Under the pieces are notes generated by a model. The model saw nothing but the letters and a program-made list of their open reading frames with translations. It had not been told where the DNA came from and did no database searches. A stretch of DNA of 44,744 nucleotides from Vicingus serpentipes (lineage in GTDB: Bacteria; Bacteroidota; Bacteroidia; Flavobacteriales_E; Vicingaceae), in contig JAGFIT010000055.1 of assembly GCA_024103385.1 (NCBI GenBank), forward strand, positions 1 to 44,744. The letters run 5' to 3'. Made by a program: the position numbers and the translations under genes. Positions within the stretch are counted from its first letter, which is position 1. Each line of letters begins with the position of its first letter. Below, one piece after another: positions 18,315 to 27,699 of the stretch.

Positions 18315-19283
18315 ATGAAAAAGCTTTTTTTTATCTTATTAATTTCTTGCTCAACTATACTGTTGTATAATTGTGGGGATTCCTCTCAAAATAGTACAGA
18401 AGAAGCTGTTATAGAAATTACAGAAGAAACAGCAAATATAAACGGTGTAGATCACTTCATTCAAAAAATGGGTTCAGGAGAACCTTTACTGGTATTACAT
18501 GGAGGACCTGGTTTATTTCATGACTATTTAGTGCCACACTTTAAAAAGCTTGCCGCTGATTATCAAGTCATTTTTTATGATCAAAGAGGATGTGGTAAAA
18601 CTGCTTTTCCAACAGACACTGCTACTATTAGCATGTCTAATTACGTTGAAGATGTTGAAGGAATTAGAAAGCACCTAAAACTAGAGAAAGTAATTCTTCT
18701 AGGTCATTCTTTCGGAGCAATATTAGCAGTTAATTACGCAAAAAAATATTCCCCTAATATTTCTAAATTAATCCTTGTATCTCCAGGACCTGCAACTTCT
18801 CAATTTTATGATCAAGCTTTTAATAATATGCAGTCTAAAAGAAAAAGTGAAGATACAAAAGCATTGATAGAAGCGATGATGTCTGATGGATTTAGCAAAA
18901 GAGAATCAGCAACTTTTAAAAAAACCATACTTTTAGGGGATAAAGTAAATTTAGCTAATCAAGAAAAAATAGAAGAGTTATACGCTCCAATGAATTTTGA
19001 CAACAACAATGCTCAAAATATGTTGTTAGTCAATAGTATTATGGAAAAGAACTTCTTTGATTATGACTTGACAGAGGGCATTGAAACAGTAACCCCTCCT
19101 ACAATGGTTATTATTGGGGATTTAGACAACGTTCCTTTTGCTTCAGCTCAATTAATTGTAGAGAACATTAAAGGAGCCAAATTAGAAGTAATTAAAAAAA
19201 CTTGCCATTACCCTTTTTATGAAGATCCAAAAGAATTTAATAGAATTGTTACTGATTTTCTAAACCCTGAATATCAGTATTAA
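18315..19283 (+). CDS. Alpha/beta hydrolase lipoprotein, proline iminopeptidase-like
   Basis: A 322-residue protein from ATG 18315; a TTG-start extension to 18276 would spoil the signal peptide. The N-terminus KKLFFILLISCSTILLYNC is a lipoprotein signal, so it is probably anchored in the envelope. The catalytic domain has the oxyanion segment VLHGGPGLFHDY, YDQRGCGKT, the nucleophile elbow LLGHSFGAI, the acid in IIGDLDNVPF and the base in CHYPFYEDP. HGGPG plus DQRGxGxS/T is the pattern of S33 prolyl aminopeptidases, though other substrates are possible. Its stop overlaps the next start (TAATG). Confidence 0.85.
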   Translation: MKKLFFILLISCSTILLYNCGDSSQNSTEEAVIEITEETANINGVDHFIQKMGSGEPLLVLHGGPGLFHDYLVPHFKKLAADYQVIFYDQRGCGKTAFPTDTATISMSNYVEDVEGIRKHLKLEKVILLGHSFGAILAVNYAKKYSPNISKLILVSPGPATSQFYDQAFNNMQSKRKSEDTKALIEAMMSDGFSKRESATFKKTILLGDKVNLANQEKIEELYAPMNFDNNNAQNMLLVNSIMEKNFFDYDLTEGIETVTPPTMVIIGDLDNVPFASAQLIVENIKGAKLEVIKKTCHYPFYEDPKEFNRIVTDFLNPEYQY

Positions 19284-19501
19284 TGGAAATAATTGAATTT
19301 CAATTAACCAAAGAATACATAGAGTTAATAAAGCTGTTGAAATTATTAGGTGTTAGTGAATCAGGTGCAGAAGCTAAATTAATGGTTGAAGAAGGAAGTG
19401 TTTACTGTAATAATGAGACAGAATATCGTAAACGAAAAAAGTTAAGAAAAGGAGATTTGATATCTATCCCTAATCAAAAGACACAAGTCAAAATAGTTTA
19501 A
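19283..19501 (+). CDS. Small S4-domain RNA-binding protein (YbcJ/RqcP-like)
   Basis: A 72-residue protein consisting almost entirely of one S4 fold: IELIKLLKLLGVSESGAEAK, LMVEEGSVYCNNE and RKKLRKGDLISI. Members of this small family bind structured or ribosomal RNA. The ATG overlaps the hydrolase stop by one base, and the next gene begins a few bases after this one ends, so the three are coupled. Confidence 0.85.
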   Translation: MEIIEFQLTKEYIELIKLLKLLGVSESGAEAKLMVEEGSVYCNNETEYRKRKKLRKGDLISIPNQKTQVKIV

Positions 19502-19505
19502 TTTG

Positions 19506-20021
19506 ATGCTTATGCCAGTTAAAAAACAGCGAATATTAAATAACGAAGAAATTCAACAAAAAATCAATCGAATTTCCTTTCAAATTTACGAAGACAACCA
19601 TACTGAAAAAGATATTGTTATTGTTGGTATGTCTAAAAAAGGTTATTTATTTGCTGAAAAAATAGCACAACAACTAAAAATCGTCTCTCCTTTTAATGTC
19701 CTTCTCGTTAAGCTAACCATTAATAAAGAAAATCCTATAGAAGATAAACCTAAATTAGATGCGGATACTAATTTATTGAATAATAAAACCATCATCTTAG
19801 TGGATGATGTATTAAATACTGGAAAAGCATTAATTTATGGCGTTCGCTTCTTATTAAATTTTCCGATTAAAAAGATGTCTACTGCTGTTTTAGTTGATAG
19901 AAATCATAAAAAATATCCCATAGGAACCCATTACGTTGGTTTATCTTTATCCACCACCTTACAAAATCATATTTCTGTAGAATTCAGCAAAGACAATTCT
20001 ATAAAAGCTTTCTTAAGTTGA
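19506..20021 (+). CDS. Phosphoribosyltransferase family protein (PyrR-like)
   Basis: About 171 residues of type I PRTase fold. The PRPP-binding loop is TIILVDDVLNTGKAL, and upstream it has VIVGMSKKGYLFAEKIA. PyrR proteins bind pyr mRNA and have weak uracil PRTase activity, and the overall pattern (LLNFPIKKMSTAVLVDRNHKKYPI) fits PyrR, but no pyr attenuator or pyr gene is seen nearby. ATG at 19506 follows the previous stop by 4 bases; another ATG lies at 19512. Confidence 0.8.
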   Translation: MLMPVKKQRILNNEEIQQKINRISFQIYEDNHTEKDIVIVGMSKKGYLFAEKIAQQLKIVSPFNVLLVKLTINKENPIEDKPKLDADTNLLNNKTIILVDDVLNTGKALIYGVRFLLNFPIKKMSTAVLVDRNHKKYPIGTHYVGLSLSTTLQNHISVEFSKDNSIKAFLS

Positions 20022-20035
20022 TAAGATTCTTTTAG

Positions 20036-20986
20036 ATGAACTCATCTGAATTTAAAAAAGCTATTCTTAAAGCAACTACACCCTTACCTGGAAGTCACCT
20101 AGAAGCTTTCACTTATCAGTTAACTGTCAAAAAGAAATACCAGGGATTATCTATTCTTGATTTTTATTGTGAAATAATACCTCGTTCTTCCAAAGAGGAT
20201 TGGATTAATAAAATTAATAACCAAAATCTAAAAGTAAACAACAACAGTATAACTATTGATTATATCGTAAAAGCAGGCGATATAACTACACACACTACAG
20301 AACCAAAAACAGAACCTGAAGTTAATTCGAATATTAATTTAATTTATGCTGATGAGAACATCTGGGTGATTGATAAACCTTCCCCCCTGCCCGTTCATGC
20401 TTCTGGAAGATTTGTACGGAACACCTTAATTTTCATATTAGAAAAAACTTTTCCAGAAGACGATTTTAAGTTATTACATAGAATAGATGCAAACACTACA
20501 GGTGTAATTATTGTCGCAAAAAACAAAAAAGATGCCAACCTTATGCAGCAGCAATTTGAAAACAAAATTGTAAAAAAAGAGTACATAGCATTAGTTGAAG
20601 GAATACTTAAAAAAGATACCCTTACTTTAACTCAAAACATAGGAAACGAGGTTTTAATTGCTGGAGCAAGGAAGGTTGATCCTAATGGGAAAGAAGCTTT
20701 AACTAAAATAAAAGTATTAGAACGCAGATTAGATAAAAACCAATCACTAATAAAAGTAACTCCATTAACCGGGAGAACCAATCAAATCCGACTTCATTTA
20801 GCCGCTATCAACCATCCCATTGTTGGGGATATTGGCTACAAAGATTTAAGTTATTTCGAAACCAATCCTTTTACCTACAACAAAGACCAACTTTTCCTAC
20901 ATGCCTACCGACTTTCTTTTATACATCCAACAACTAACAAAGAAATGCTTGTTAAAGCAGAAATACCTAAAAAGTTTTTCGATTAA
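20036..20986 (+). CDS. RluA-family pseudouridine synthase
   Basis: Isomerises specific uridines in rRNA or tRNA. A 316-residue protein with the catalytic motif LLHRIDANTTGVIIVAKN (the Asp after HRI), the upstream VIDKPSPLPVHASGRF, and LTGRTNQIRLHLAAINHPIVGD, the RluA substrate-binding segment. The N-terminal 90 residues are less typical and may be a divergent S4-like domain. It is the last gene of the plus-strand run and converges on the phospholipase C-like gene; the stop codons share four bases. Confidence 0.92.
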   Translation: MNSSEFKKAILKATTPLPGSHLEAFTYQLTVKKKYQGLSILDFYCEIIPRSSKEDWINKINNQNLKVNNNSITIDYIVKAGDITTHTTEPKTEPEVNSNINLIYADENIWVIDKPSPLPVHASGRFVRNTLIFILEKTFPEDDFKLLHRIDANTTGVIIVAKNKKDANLMQQQFENKIVKKEYIALVEGILKKDTLTLTQNIGNEVLIAGARKVDPNGKEALTKIKVLERRLDKNQSLIKVTPLTGRTNQIRLHLAAINHPIVGDIGYKDLSYFETNPFTYNKDQLFLHAYRLSFIHPTTNKEMLVKAEIPKKFFD

Positions 20987-21975
20987 TGAACATGTTCCCT
21001 TCCTTTTATTTGATTCTTTTTGTATGCATTCTCTAATTTTTCATTTTCTAAGTTGATTGTAGAGTTTTCATTAAACAATTTTTCTAAGTTAGGTTGACCA
21101 GCATTTACCCATGCAGTATACCAATAACTTCCTGTTTTTAGTATTGCCTGAACCATTCTCCTTTCTACCATGCCGTTTAATCTTTCATGATATGCTGTAG
21201 CATATTCTTCACTGTACACTTTTACTAATTTTTTTCCTCTGTTTTCATAAGTGTATTTTTTATCTTTTGAAAATGTTGCGTTCAACTCTCTTTCTATCGA
21301 TAAAACAGAATCTTTAGCTGAGAAGCTTTCTTTTATGCTATTCCATTCATCATCGAGAACAGAATCAACATAAACAGCTCTACCAGTAATGAAATTGTAG
21401 TCTTTAGACTTTAATTCAGGCAATCTACTCTCCCAAAAACCATGGATTCCATATTGATTAGTCATTTGTCCGTTATAATTTTCAGTAGTATGTAATGGCA
21501 CATGAGAATCTGCCACATAATGTCCTAAGTCGGCAGAACACCTTAAAATAGCAGCAACATTCTTTTCTTCAAAAGCCTTAGTAAGGTTTATTACCATCAA
21601 ATTTACGTGCCACGGAACAATTCCATAAGTTTTTAATGTGTCTTCTGAATACTTTTCTACTGCATCCTTCCATTTTTTAGGTAGTACATCAAACAATTTT
21701 TCCTCATCTAATACATATCGATCAATATCAATATAGTGTTTAACCGCTTCATTTTTATCAACATACCTTCTTTTGTCAGCATCTACAGCATGTTCCGAAA
21801 TATAATTGATGTTGGTCTTATAAAACTGAATCATTTCAGGAGGTAAAGTAAAAACAGCCATTCTATTGATTTTTTTATGCGCAAAAAAACCCCAAGAACT
21901 TATTGTTGGTTGGGTGAAAAATAAAATAGTAACTAAGAAAAATAAACAGAGAGTATATTTAAGAATGAACTTCAC
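20983..21975 (-). CDS. Zinc-dependent phospholipase C / S1-P1 nuclease-like exported protein
   Basis: About 330 residues. Signal peptide VKFILKYTLCLFFLVTILFF, then SSWGFFAHKKINRMAVFTLP, where the mature Trp and the following His are typical zinc ligands of the phospholipase C/S1-P1 fold. Further metal ligands are visible in YGIVPWHVNLM, LGHYVADSHVPLH and NGQMTNQYGIHGFWE. It probably hydrolyses phosphodiesters in the periplasm. The open frame begins with TTG at 21993, inside comB. I prefer GTG at 21975, which clears the comB stop (21980) and puts the lysine at the head of the signal peptide. Confidence 0.82.
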   Translation of the reverse strand: MKFILKYTLCLFFLVTILFFTQPTISSWGFFAHKKINRMAVFTLPPEMIQFYKTNINYISEHAVDADKRRYVDKNEAVKHYIDIDRYVLDEEKLFDVLPKKWKDAVEKYSEDTLKTYGIVPWHVNLMVINLTKAFEEKNVAAILRCSADLGHYVADSHVPLHTTENYNGQMTNQYGIHGFWESRLPELKSKDYNFITGRAVYVDSVLDDEWNSIKESFSAKDSVLSIERELNATFSKDKKYTYENRGKKLVKVYSEEYATAYHERLNGMVERRMVQAILKTGSYWYTAWVNAGQPNLEKLFNENSTINLENEKLENAYKKNQIKGREHVH

Positions 21976-21979
21976 AATA

Positions 21980-22720
21980 TCAGCTAGCAGCAATAATTTT
22001 ATCTCCCTTAAGAATTGGAACTATGGATGATTTATCAAAAGACAAACAATAAATGATATCTTCCTCCATATTTAAACGGCTCAATCTTTTTCTATGAGAC
22101 GATTCCCCTAAAAAACCATACATATCCTTTTTAGCTGTAATGTACATATTAATAGCAGCTATACTTGAATCAGATAAGTTTTGAAACCGTAAATTTTTGG
22201 ATATTTTTTCCGCAACAGCACCTGCAAACAAAGTGTCTTCTAAATTAAATCTATCTTTCCAACCAGCACAAAGCAATAGAACATCTTTATCTTGATCTTC
22301 TACATACTGACAAAGCGCTGTAAAATTAGTGAATGCTCCAATAATAACAGTAGTAGCTTCCTTGGCTATTTCAATGGCTTTTGTGCCATTAGTGGTGGTT
22401 AACACTACAGATTGATTCTTGTATTTTTCATTTTTAAACGTGAGCGGAGAATTTCCGAAATCGAATCCTTCAACAATTTCTGCATTTCTCTCAGCTCCAA
22501 CTAAAAACCCTTCTTGTTGATACTTTTTTGCTTTTTCAATAGTGTCAACAGGTATTAAACTTTCTATTCCACTTTCAAAAGCAGCACAAATAGCCGAAGT
22601 AGCTCTGAAAATATCAATAACAACTACGGTACAATCTTTATTTTCGAAATAGGATGGAAAATTTAATGGAGAGAAAACCACTTCCACTTTTCGAGTATTA
22701 CCTGAAGAAATTTCGCTCAT
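21980..22720 (-). CDS. comB: 2-phosphosulfolactate phosphatase family protein (ComB)
   Basis: A 246-residue ComB-fold protein from ATG 22720 (MSEISSGNTRKVEVVFSP); a 12-residue upstream extension would run into the gcvT terminator. Motifs: VVIDIFRATSAICAAFESG, AERNAEIVEGFDFGNSP, VVLTTTNGTKAI, LLLCAGWKDRFNLEDTLFAGA and the metal-site SFDKSSIVP. In methanogens ComB makes sulfolactate for coenzyme M. In Bacteroidota, which lack coenzyme M, the substrate is unclear, so the name gives the family rather than a proven reaction. Confidence 0.88.
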   Translation of the reverse strand: MSEISSGNTRKVEVVFSPLNFPSYFENKDCTVVVIDIFRATSAICAAFESGIESLIPVDTIEKAKKYQQEGFLVGAERNAEIVEGFDFGNSPLTFKNEKYKNQSVVLTTTNGTKAIEIAKEATTVIIGAFTNFTALCQYVEDQDKDVLLLCAGWKDRFNLEDTLFAGAVAEKISKNLRFQNLSDSSIAAINMYITAKKDMYGFLGESSHRKRLSRLNMEEDIIYCLSFDKSSIVPILKGDKIIAAS

Positions 22721-22768
22721 AAAAAAAAGGTATTTGAAGTAAAGTTTTAATTTCACTTCAAATACCTA
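22721..22768 (-). terminator. Intrinsic terminator between gcvT and comB
   Basis: A perfect 13-bp stem AGGTATTTGAAGT / ACTTCAAATACCT (arms 22728-22740 and 22755-22767). Read on the minus strand, it is followed by TTTTTTT, so it ends gcvT transcripts. The T-tract abuts the comB ATG at 22720, so comB needs readthrough or a promoter inside this short gap. Confidence 0.85.
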
Positions 22769-22781
22769 TTAAAAATTTTAA

Positions 22782-23876
22782 TTAACCTTTGTAAAAAGGC
22801 ATTTTAACCACTTTTGCTTTAATTCCTTTATCTCTTATTGAGATATAAATCTCTGAATCAAGCTTAGCATATTCTTTCTTCACATAGCCCATCCCAATAG
22901 CTTTATTTAATGAAGGAGCCATTGTTCCTGATGTAACAATACCGATATTATTTCCATCAGCATCTACTATCTCGTAATCGTGACGAGGAATGCCTCTTTC
23001 TAATAATTCAAATCCAACTAACTTGCGAGTTACACCTTCTTCTTTTTGTTTTTTCAAATTATCAGAATTTACAAAATCTTTTGTGAATTTAGTAATCCAC
23101 CCTAAACCTGCTTCTATTGGAGATGTGGTGTCATTAATATCATTTCCATATAAACAAAACCCCATTTCCAACCTTAAGGTATCTCTACATGCTAACCCTG
23201 CCATTTTCATGTTCACTGCTTTTCCTGCTTCCTGTACTGCATTCCATATCGTTTCTGCGTCTTTATTGTCAAAATAAATCTCGAAACCACCTGCTCCAGT
23301 ATATCCGGTAGAAGAAATAATCACATTATCTACACCAGCAAAAATTCCTCTTTGTACGGTGTAATAAACCATATCTAAATCTAGATTGGTCAAAGGAGCC
23401 AACATTTTTTGTGCATTAGGTCCTTGTACTGCTAATAAAGAAATGCTTGAAGAAAGATCTTCTATTTCTACATTAGAAGTGTTGTGTTTTACTAACCAAT
23501 TCCAATCTTTATCTAAGTTAGCGCCATTCACTACTAGCATGTATTCATTTTCATCCAGCATATAAACCAACAAATCATCCACAATACCGCCATCATAATT
23601 TGGCATACAAGAATATTGTACCTTGCCAGGAGTTAATACTGAAGCATCATTTGAAGTAATTCGTTGAATTAACTCCAACGCTCCTTCTCCTCTTACCATA
23701 AATTCTCCCATATGGGAAACATCAAAAACACCAACATTATTTCTAACATTTAAATGTTCTTCTGTTAAACCTGTATATTGTAATGGCATATTAAACCCTG
23801 CAAAAGGAACCATTTTTGCGCCTAAATCAATATGTTTTTGCTTTAGTGCAATGTCTTTAATATCTAAAACTTCCAT
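22782..23876 (-). CDS. gcvT: Glycine cleavage system T protein (aminomethyltransferase)
   Basis: Transfers the methylene group from the lipoyl-bound aminomethyl of H protein to tetrahydrofolate, releasing ammonia. A 364-residue protein with [20 protein letters not shown] at the N-terminus, [17 protein letters not shown] (folate-site Asp), [15 protein letters not shown] and [19 protein letters not shown] (Arg and Glu of the active site), and the C-terminal [16 protein letters not shown]. Length is normal. A strong terminator follows, so it is probably transcribed alone; the other gcv genes are not here. Confidence 0.97.
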   Translation of the reverse strand: MEVLDIKDIALKQKHIDLGAKMVPFAGFNMPLQYTGLTEEHLNVRNNVGVFDVSHMGEFMVRGEGALELIQRITSNDASVLTPGKVQYSCMPNYDGGIVDDLLVYMLDENEYMLVVNGANLDKDWNWLVKHNTSNVEIEDLSSSISLLAVQGPNAQKMLAPLTNLDLDMVYYTVQRGIFAGVDNVIISSTGYTGAGGFEIYFDNKDAETIWNAVQEAGKAVNMKMAGLACRDTLRLEMGFCLYGNDINDTTSPIEAGLGWITKFTKDFVNSDNLKKQKEEGVTRKLVGFELLERGIPRHDYEIVDADGNNIGIVTSGTMAPSLNKAIGMGYVKKEYAKLDSEIYISIRDKGIKAKVVKMPFYKG

Positions 23877-23945
23877 AATAATTATTTTTTTGAGAAAACA
23901 AATGTATAAATAAAGTATTGAGGTTGGTCAAAAAAACAGAAGATA

Positions 23946-23975
23946 TTGATTAAACAACTTTAATTTCTATCTTTG
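23946..23975 (+). promoter_or_regulatory. Strong Bacteroidota promoter for the CapD-like gene
   Basis: TTG at 23946-23948, a 19-base spacer and TATCTTTG at 23968-23975, an exact match to TTG-N19-TAnnTTTG. The transcription start would fall near 23978-23980, at or next to the ATG at 23980. Confidence 0.7.
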
Positions 23976-23979
23976 GAGG

Positions 23980-25851
23980 ATGATTTTTAGAGGAAAAAAT
24001 ACCCCTAGATGGATTATCTTTTTTATAGATTTATTCATTGTTCTCTTCTCTTCTATTATCGCTTATTTAGTCAGGTTTAATTTTGATATCCCAAGCAGTG
24101 AAATTAGAACTTTTAACACTGTTTTTCCCTTGTTGTTGGCGATAAGAGGAATTTCTTTTATTCTTTCAAAAACATATGCTGGAATTATTAGATACACCAG
24201 TTCAAAAGATACCGAAAGAATTTTCTTCACTACTAGTATTGGTAGTCTTTTATTTATTGGTATTAACATATTAACTTACTTTCTGTGGGAAAACAGATTT
24301 ATTATTCCTTTCTCTATTCTTATTCTTGAGTTCTTATTAACAACTTTTACAATGATTGCTTCGAGAATTTTTGTTAAGGTGCTTTACAATGAATATACTG
24401 ATAATACCACCTCAAAATCCAATGTGATTATATTTGGTGCTGGAGAAGCTGGAATCATAGCAAAAAACTCATTAGATAAAGATGCTGGTATAAAATACAA
24501 GGTAATTGCATTTATTGATGATGATACCAAGCAATCTGGAAAAAAAATAGATCAAATTCCTATTGTTCATTCCTCAAAATTAGAAGACCTAATTCAAAAA
24601 AACAACATTGAACATGTTATTATCTCTGTACAAAACCTTAGAGCTAAAAGGATGAACGAGATAACAGAAACTTGTTTAAAGCACCATGTGAAAGTCTTAA
24701 CTGTGCCTCCTGTTAGTAAATGGATTAATGGTGAATTAAGTTTCAAGCAAATTAAAACTGTTAAAATTGAAGACTTATTAGGGAGAAGCGAAATTAAACT
24801 GGATGAAAAAGCCATTAGCAAGCAATTGTTAAATAAAACCGTTCTTGTAACCGGTGCCGCAGGGTCAATAGGCAGTGAAATTGTTAGGCAAGTAATAAAA
24901 TATCAACCAAAAAAAGTAATTCTATTAGATCAGGCTGAATCTCCTTTATATGAAATTGAATTTGAGATCAACCAAAAACGAACAGGGAAACTATGTGAAG
25001 TAGTAGTTGGTGATATCAGAAGTAAAGATAGAATGCAAAATGTTTTTAAAACATTTCAACCACAAGTTGTTTATCATGCAGCAGCATACAAACATGTTCC
25101 TTTAATGGAAAACAACCCATCTGAAGCAGTATTGACTAATATTTTAGGAACTAAAAATATTGCAGATTTATCCGTTGAACATCAAGTGGAAAAGTTTGTG
25201 ATGGTATCGACTGACAAAGCAGTAAACCCTACCAATGTGATGGGTGCATCTAAGAGGATTGCAGAGATATACATTCAAGCATTAAATGAAAAAGTAGCTA
25301 CCAACTTTGTTACCACTCGTTTTGGAAACGTATTAGGTTCAAATGGCTCAGTAATACCTTTATTTAAAAACCAAATAGAACAAGGTGGACCAATAACTGT
25401 AACTGACCCAGAGATTACCCGATATTTCATGACTATCCCTGAAGCATGTCAATTGGTTTTAGAAGCAGGTTCAATAGGAAATGGTGGTGAGATATACGTT
25501 TTTGACATGGGTAAATCCATTAAGATTGTTGATTTAGCTAAAAAAATGATTAAGCTTTCTGGCTTAGAGTTGGGAAAAGATATCCAAATTATATATACCG
25601 GGTTACGTCCAGGAGAAAAACTGTATGAAGAACTGTTAAATAATAAAGAGAATACTTTACCTACTTCTAACCAGCAAATTATGATTGCAAAAGTTAATTC
25701 ATATGCTTTTGATGAAGTTAAAGGTAAAATTGATAAATTAATTTCCTTATTTAACACTCAAGACAACTTTCCTATTGTCCAATTAATGAAAGAGTTAGTT
25801 CCCGAATTTAAAAGCAAAAACTCAGTATATGAGAAATTAGATAAAAAATAA
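23980..25851 (+). CDS. Membrane nucleotide-sugar 4,6-dehydratase, CapD/FlaA1/PglF type
   Basis: A 623-residue protein. Residues 1-140 hold four membrane helices (IIFFIDLFIVLFSSIIAYLV and others). Next comes a CoA-binding-like Rossmann domain with NVIIFGAGEAGIIAK. The catalytic SDR domain shows VLVTGAAGSIGSEIVRQ, AAAYKHVPLMENNPSEAV, FVMVSTDKAVNPTNVMGASK (the Met-for-Tyr variant usual in this family, with the Lys kept), FGNVLGSNGSVIPLF and LRPGEKLYEELL. Relatives convert UDP-GlcNAc to 4-keto-6-deoxy forms for O-antigen, capsule or glycoprotein sugars. It could feed the surface-sugar cluster 8 kb upstream, although it stands alone here. Confidence 0.93.
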   Translation: MIFRGKNTPRWIIFFIDLFIVLFSSIIAYLVRFNFDIPSSEIRTFNTVFPLLLAIRGISFILSKTYAGIIRYTSSKDTERIFFTTSIGSLLFIGINILTYFLWENRFIIPFSILILEFLLTTFTMIASRIFVKVLYNEYTDNTTSKSNVIIFGAGEAGIIAKNSLDKDAGIKYKVIAFIDDDTKQSGKKIDQIPIVHSSKLEDLIQKNNIEHVIISVQNLRAKRMNEITETCLKHHVKVLTVPPVSKWINGELSFKQIKTVKIEDLLGRSEIKLDEKAISKQLLNKTVLVTGAAGSIGSEIVRQVIKYQPKKVILLDQAESPLYEIEFEINQKRTGKLCEVVVGDIRSKDRMQNVFKTFQPQVVYHAAAYKHVPLMENNPSEAVLTNILGTKNIADLSVEHQVEKFVMVSTDKAVNPTNVMGASKRIAEIYIQALNEKVATNFVTTRFGNVLGSNGSVIPLFKNQIEQGGPITVTDPEITRYFMTIPEACQLVLEAGSIGNGGEIYVFDMGKSIKIVDLAKKMIKLSGLELGKDIQIIYTGLRPGEKLYEELLNNKENTLPTSNQQIMIAKVNSYAFDEVKGKIDKLISLFNTQDNFPIVQLMKELVPEFKSKNSVYEKLDKK

Positions 25852-25895
25852 ATCAATAGTTATATATTATACACACCCAATAAAAAAACAAATCA

Positions 25896-27521
25896 ATGGC
25901 AAATGCATTTTTTACCACACCTATAGCAGTAAATGAACCAGTTTTATCTTATGCTCCTGGCAGTTCAGAAAGAGAAGAACTACAAGCTGCATATGCAAGA
26001 TTAAAAAGCAAACAAATTGATGCCCCCATGTTTATTGGCGGTAAAGAAATTAGAACAAACAACAAGGTATCAATGCACCCGCCTCACGACCATCAACATT
26101 TGTTGGGTCACTTTAATATGGGAGATGCTACTCACGTTCAACAAGCAATTGATGCAGCATTAGCTGCTAAAAAGAAGTGGTCAGATACACCTTGGCAGGA
26201 TAGAGCTGCTATTTTCTTAAAAGTGGCTGAATTATTAGCCGGACCTTATAGAATGAAGATGAATGCTGCAACCATGTTGTGCCAAAGTAAAAATGCTTAT
26301 CAAGCAGAAATTGATGCGGCATGTGAATTGATAGATTTTTTAAGATACAATGTTCAGTACATGACTGATATCTATGCTCAACAACCAGAATCTGGTGATG
26401 GTATTTGGAATAGATTGGAATACCGTCCGCTAGAAGGATTTGTGTTTGCCATTACTCCGTTCAATTTTACAGCCATTGCTGCTAACTTATGTGCTGCTCC
26501 AGCTATGATGGGTAACGTAGTGGTATGGAAACCCGCAGATACTCAAATATATTCTGCCCAAGTAATTATGGAATTGTTTAAAGAAGCTGGTCTTCCTGAT
26601 GGAGTCATCAATATGGTGTATTGTGATGGTCCTGCTGCTGGGGAAGTAGTTTTTAAACACCCTGATTTTTCTGGACTACATTTCACAGGTTCAACTGCAG
26701 TGTTTAAACACCTATGGAAAACTATAGGAACCAATATTGACATCTACAAAACTTATCCAAGAATTGTTGGAGAAACAGGTGGTAAGGATTTTATTGTTGC
26801 ACACCAATCAGCTAATATTAATCAAGTAGCTACAGGTATTTCCAGAGGTGCTTTTGAATTTCAAGGACAAAAATGTTCAGCAGCTTCTAGGGTTTACTTA
26901 CCTTCTAACCTAGCAGATGAAATAATAGCTAAAGTTAAAGAAGATATCAACTCATTTAAAGTAGGTACTACTGAGGATTTTAGCAACTTTATTAATGCAG
27001 TAATAGATGAAAGAAGTTTTGATAAAATTGCTGCTTATATCGATTACATTAAAGAACAAGATGATGCTGAAATTATCTGTGGTGGAAACTATGATAAATC
27101 GAAAGGGTATTTTATAGAACCAACAGTGGTTAAAACAACCAACCCTCAATTTAGAACCATGTGTGAAGAAATTTTTGGACCAGTAGTAACTTTATTTGTT
27201 TACGATGAAAATGATTTTGAAGGCGTTTTAAAACTGATTGACAGTACATCAGAATATGCATTAACTGGAGCCATTTTTGCTCAAGATCGTTATGCTATTG
27301 GACAAGCCACTAAGGCGCTTGAAAATTCGGCTGGAAACTTTTACATTAATGATAAGCCAACAGGGGCTGTAGTAGGACAACAACCATTTGGAGGTGCTAG
27401 AGGTTCTGGAACAAACGATAAAGCAGGGTCTTACTTAAACCTAGTAAGATGGACGAGCCCAAGAACCATGAAAGAAGTTTTTGTTAGCCCTACAGATTAT
27501 CGTTATCCTTTTTTAGGGTGA
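25896..27521 (+). CDS. pruA: L-glutamate gamma-semialdehyde dehydrogenase (1-pyrroline-5-carboxylate dehydrogenase)
   Basis: Oxidises glutamate semialdehyde to glutamate, the last step of proline breakdown. A 541-residue aldehyde dehydrogenase with the N-terminal FTTPIAVNEPVLSYAPGS typical of the single-domain P5CDH. FAITPFNFTAIAANLCAAPA is the NAD site start, PRIVGETGGKDF carries the general-base Glu, and GAFEFQGQKCSAASRVY carries the catalytic Cys. CEEIFGPVVTLFVYD and QPFGGARGSGTNDKAGS are C-terminal family motifs. No putA-type proline dehydrogenase is adjacent. Length is normal. Confidence 0.96.
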   Translation: MANAFFTTPIAVNEPVLSYAPGSSEREELQAAYARLKSKQIDAPMFIGGKEIRTNNKVSMHPPHDHQHLLGHFNMGDATHVQQAIDAALAAKKKWSDTPWQDRAAIFLKVAELLAGPYRMKMNAATMLCQSKNAYQAEIDAACELIDFLRYNVQYMTDIYAQQPESGDGIWNRLEYRPLEGFVFAITPFNFTAIAANLCAAPAMMGNVVVWKPADTQIYSAQVIMELFKEAGLPDGVINMVYCDGPAAGEVVFKHPDFSGLHFTGSTAVFKHLWKTIGTNIDIYKTYPRIVGETGGKDFIVAHQSANINQVATGISRGAFEFQGQKCSAASRVYLPSNLADEIIAKVKEDINSFKVGTTEDFSNFINAVIDERSFDKIAAYIDYIKEQDDAEIICGGNYDKSKGYFIEPTVVKTTNPQFRTMCEEIFGPVVTLFVYDENDFEGVLKLIDSTSEYALTGAIFAQDRYAIGQATKALENSAGNFYINDKPTGAVVGQQPFGGARGSGTNDKAGSYLNLVRWTSPRTMKEVFVSPTDYRYPFLG

Positions 27522-27699
27522 TGTTACTTTTTATCCCTTAAAAAGTGATAGCGGATATAAGGGATCTAGTCTATAACTTATCGCTAAGTACTTCCAAAAA
27601 TGAATTCCTTAGGTATTATAGGTTCTTCGGTAAGCTGATAATAAGATTATGGATAAATGGTTCGTGCCTCTCCATTTTCCGCAATGACGATGTTAATGA
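27522..27699. other. Non-coding gap between pruA and the convergent BNR-repeat gene
   Basis: 178 bases with no supportable gene. It holds two overlapping hairpins, ACTTTTT/AAAAAGT and ATCCCTTA/TAAGGGAT (27533-27540 with 27558-27565), neither followed by a clean T-tract. They may end pruA transcripts in a weak or alternative-structure manner. Confidence 0.5.
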
